The notes under the pieces are model-generated. The model worked only from the letters and a program-made list of their open reading frames with translations. It ran no database searches and was not told the origin of the DNA. Positions 7,745 through 10,000 of a DNA stretch of 10,000 bases are shown piece by piece. This DNA is from Botryococcus braunii (taxonomy: Eukaryota; Chlorophyta; Trebouxiophyceae), in NCBI GenBank assembly GCA_002005505.1, contig MVGU01001513.1, forward strand, positions 35,001 to 45,000. The letters run 5' to 3'. A program made the position numbers and the translations under genes. How positions within the stretch are numbered: position 1 is the first letter of the stretch; each line of letters starts with the position of its first letter.

Positions 7745-7778
7745 TGTGTGTGAGTGTGTGTGAGTGTGTGTGCGTGTG
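7745..7778. repeat. Imperfect (TG)n tract
   Basis: TG dinucleotides interrupted at regular spacing by AG or CG (TGTGTGAG-type units). It is short compared with the compound microsatellite near the start of the window and probably less variable. Confidence 0.85.
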
Positions 7779-7879
7779 GGATGGGTGAAGCATGCCTTGC
7801 TAGCCTATGAGACCCTTAACAGACCTCCAAACGTCTGGTATGGACACCTGGAGGACAGTTCTCAGCATCCACGAAGCAA

Positions 7880-7907
7880 ACGCTCAGACGGGTGTTGTTC
7901 TGAGCGT
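7880..7907. repeat. 9-bp hairpin, 10-nt loop
   Basis: ACGCTCAGA (7880-7888) and TCTGAGCGT (7899-7907) are exact reverse complements around a 10-base GC/GT loop. The stem lies just before two tandem TGACTCA sites. It could be a structured RNA element or a symmetric binding site; nothing nearby indicates which. Confidence 0.7.
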
Positions 7908-7912
7908 AGGAT

Positions 7913-7927
7913 TGACTCATTGACTCA
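7913..7927. promoter_or_regulatory. Two tandem TGACTCA (bZIP-type) heptamers
   Basis: TGACTCA occurs at 7913-7919 and 7921-7927 with an 8-bp period. This heptamer is the consensus of AP-1/GCN4-type bZIP proteins. No supported gene starts downstream, so a regulatory role is only a possibility; a small tandem slip of an 8-mer is the plain alternative. Confidence 0.3.
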
Positions 7928-8979
7928 TTGCAGGATGGTAGGGTACCGTTTTCCCGGAAGCGCCAGCACGTTCCAATATGTGGGCATCCGACCTTATTGC
8001 ATAAACGGAAATGGAGGTTTTCACAGATACTTGAAATGTTCTGTGACCAAGAAATTATGGCTCGTGCCAAAACGTGCACCAAGCTAGGCCCAGTACGGTA
8101 CGGGCTCAGTCTCGTTTTGGCCTGGAAACACGAGTTTTCAGTGTATGCACATCATCCTGTACAACAAAGGTGTAACTCTACAATGTTCTGGCAATGGCAG
8201 ATTCTTCCTAATGATTAAGAGGCTACATGTGCTTAGAGTGTCATGTTTTGGTTTCTGCTCTTGCCACCAGACACGAGACGATGTTCCTAGCCTGCCCAAA
8301 TGTGAGCGTGTTAACGTTGTCCTCGGCATCTATGTGCTGTGACAATGCCTACACTTGGTCACAACACAATAAATATCGAGAGGTAGGAGTGCCGTCCTTT
8401 TTTGAGAAACCGTGGCTGGTGGTAAGTGCCTCGCCGTTCCCAGCGGCCCTCCTAGGCACACCCCCTCGGTTTGAGGCTCGGATGTTTTGCGAGTTTTGAA
8501 TTCAGCGACATATGATGCATCCCAATGTGCATGCTGAAGCATCCCTTTTTTGGCTGGAGGAACATACAGCAGCTAGTGGTTCTGTGTATTATGATTTGTA
8601 CGGGTGGCTTCAACGAATTATCTGTGGGTTGTATATTTTGTGCGTTTGACTGCGAGGAAAAGGAGATCAGGGCATTACATAATGAGGATGAGTCAAAAGT
8701 TGCAACCTGCTTTTATGAAGAAATGTATCTTCCAATGTTGATGGCGTGGTCAGCTTATACGCTTTAATGAAATTTCTTTAAAGATCCAGCTCCCAGGTAC
8801 AGGAGAGACACTGGGGTTCCCCCCCATCAGAGAATGGAAGATGGGGATGGGTGTACACAATACCAACATGTTTGTATTGAAAGAGGGGGGCAGACAGCTG
8901 ATAGTTGCCAACGAATTCCTGGAAGAGCTAAGAAGTCAAGCAGAACTCTCAAGAGTGAGGACTGAAACTGTCTGGCCAC

Positions 8980-9026
8980 ATGTTTTGAGGCATGGTGCAC
9001 CTTAATGTTTTGAGGCATGGTGCACC
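8980..9026. repeat. Perfect 22-bp direct repeat, period 25
   Basis: Bases 8980-9001 and 9005-9026 are identical and start ATGTTTTGAGGCATGG. Three bases (TTA) separate the copies. A simple local duplication in non-coding sequence. Confidence 0.9.
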
Positions 9027-9550
9027 GAAGCTTCGAACCACCTAAGGTCGTTAGTTGGTTCCAGATATTCGCAATGAATAGTCAGAGGTAATTTGAGCTA
9101 TATAGCTCTAATATATATATGCCTAAGCTTTGCTTTCAACGACATCAGCATCTTTGAGGGTAGACTAAAATCTAAGCCTGATTGTTTCTCTGGCCGGAGG
9201 ACCTTGTAGCTGTTTGCTTCGTTCATTCGTGTCTCGCTCCTCGCTCCTATCTCTTGGTTCCTGTGAGAGAGTGGCGTGGGGTGAGCTCACCTAGGTGCCC
9301 GATTTCATCAGCCGCCAGTTGTTGGACAGATGGAATCTTCTTCCGCAACAAGAGTGGGATTAAAAAGACCAGCCCAATGTTTCAACGGCCCAAACTCAAA
9401 TGTTTCAAGCTGCATGTCACACCCGGCGAGCAGCCAGCTGGCAAACCTCACCGGCAGCAATAATGTAACTGACCTGACGCATGACATAATATCCCTCCGG
9501 AGGATCCACATGTGCACATATGTCCCTCCACAGATGCATCTTCCTGGGAA
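9027..9550. other. Non-coding region between repeats and the LINE remnant
   Basis: No gene supported. It holds the 14-bp palindrome GAGCTATATAGCTC at 9095-9108 and a short (AT)n run at 9110-9120. The part next to 9551 would be the 3' flank or 3' UTR of the minus-strand retrotransposon remnant. No A-rich tail (T-run on the plus strand) marks the end of that element. Confidence 0.4.
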
Positions 9551-9904
9551 TCAACGGCTTGGTTCAAAGGCCCGTGGATTCAACAATTGTAAGGCCAGCG
9601 CAGCAGCATGCAACCCCTCAAACGTTTCAGAGGAAAAGGCTTGGAAGGCCGCAGGCGGTTGTTGATGCGCCAGCAAGACAGGATAGCGGGTCTGCTTGTG
9701 TTGGGCAGTGTGCGTGGCAGCCCCACCCTGCACGAAGGGCTGCAGGTTGGCGGCGGTGAGCGGTGACGGACCAACGATGTCGATGTTAAGGTCGCGACCC
9801 TCCACCCACGCGTGGAGACGGAGGTCTGCACGATAATGACGGCGCTCCTGGCCAGGTACCGGGGTGAGAATTCCCCCTGGGGAGGTATAGGTGTTGGGAA
9901 ATCC
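9551..9904 (-). mobile_element. Non-LTR retrotransposon remnant, C-terminal end of the RT polyprotein
   Basis: The minus-strand frame from 9904 down to the TGA at 9553-9551 encodes 117 residues. It has a pattern I associate with the region after reverse transcriptase in LINE-type polyproteins: ADLRLHAWVEGRDLNIDIVG, then SPLTAANL, then a GGAA stretch with spaced A and H, then KQTRY, and finally FQAFSSETFEGLHAAAL. In intact relatives this follows a reverse transcriptase domain. Here an in-frame TAA at 9907-9905 cuts the frame, so the copy is probably dead or frameshifted, and the rest lies outside the window or is lost. The identification rests on memory of these patterns and has not been tested by alignment. 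Confidence 0.55.
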
Positions 9905-9959
9905 TTAGAAAGGCCGGTTCCCGGGTGACGCCTGACCCCGGGGCTGTTGCGAACATTGT

Positions 9960-9993
9960 TGGACATTACCTCTGGGCCCAGAGGTAATGTCCA
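9960..9993. repeat. Perfect 34-bp palindrome without spacer
   Basis: Bases 9960-9976 are the exact reverse complement of 9977-9993, centred on GGGCCC. The left arm begins TGGACATTACCTC. Outside it, CGAAC (9950-9954) can pair with GTTCG (9994-9998) past a 5-base bulge. It lies upstream (in the sense of the element) of the LINE remnant. A spacer-free palindrome this long is rare by chance. It could be a cruciform site, the junction of two inverted copies, or a fold-back made during library preparation or assembly. Confidence 0.92.
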
Positions 9994-10000
9994 GTTCGAG

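Larger units (their letters stand above)
7284..8979. other. Non-coding region with simple repeats
   Basis: No gene supported. It contains a TG-rich tract (7745-7778), a hairpin next to tandem TGACTCA sites (7880-7927) and an AATAAA near 8369. Open frames are at most 107 codons and overlap on both strands without recognisable motifs. The frame at 8525-8767 (plus, 80 codons) contains several Cys and an acidic stretch, but I cannot assign it or show splice sites that would make it an exon. Confidence 0.45.

Noticed and set aside
9020..9060. TTCGAA-containing stretch considered as a tRNA T-arm
   Set aside because: No matching acceptor, D-arm or anticodon stem on either strand.

Overview
The window looks like nuclear DNA of a brown alga (Phaeophyceae), or less likely another EsV-1-7-bearing alga or stramenopile. 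The reasons are a multi-exon gene made of EsV-1-7 cysteine/histidine repeats (a family greatly expanded in brown algae and named after gene 7 of the phaeovirus EsV-1), GT-AG introns of roughly 130 to 720 nt, abundant micro- and minisatellites, a non-LTR retrotransposon remnant and long non-coding stretches. Nothing here looks bacterial or organellar: there are no operons and no tRNA or rRNA genes. The taxonomic call is an inference from gene content.

Layout. Bases 1-470 are mostly a degenerate 23-bp minisatellite. Bases 640-839 are a compound microsatellite: a C-run, (TC)52, then (CA)n. Bases 840-1311 are non-coding apart from a perfect 13-bp hairpin. On the minus strand, 2096 down to 1312, I model a three-exon gene for a small secreted protein with a signal peptide and an EGF-like module. 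Bases 2097-2809 are a divergent intergenic region with several ACGT-core palindromes and probably carry both promoters.

On the plus strand, 2810-5531 is a three-exon gene for a 546-residue protein. Its N-terminal half is seven EsV-1-7 repeats with constant C-x4-C-x16-C-x2-H spacing. Its C-terminal half is a low-complexity Gly/His/Met/Asp-rich tail with a basic cluster near the end. The first splice junction is strongly supported because it exactly restores the sixth repeat.

From 5532 to about 9550 I find no gene I can support. The stretch carries short duplications (40 bp, 34 bp, a perfect 47-bp pair, a 22-bp pair), a TG-rich tract, a hairpin beside two tandem TGACTCA sites, and AT palindromes. 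At 9551-9904, minus strand, lies the C-terminal coding fragment of a decayed LINE-type retrotransposon. A perfect 34-bp palindrome with no spacer ends the window at 9960-9993.

The two genes are divergent neighbours and may share regulatory DNA, but nothing in the sequence ties their functions together. One is probably nuclear or regulatory, the other secreted or cell-surface. The most interesting element is the seven-repeat EsV-1-7 gene with its long unannotated C-terminal domain.
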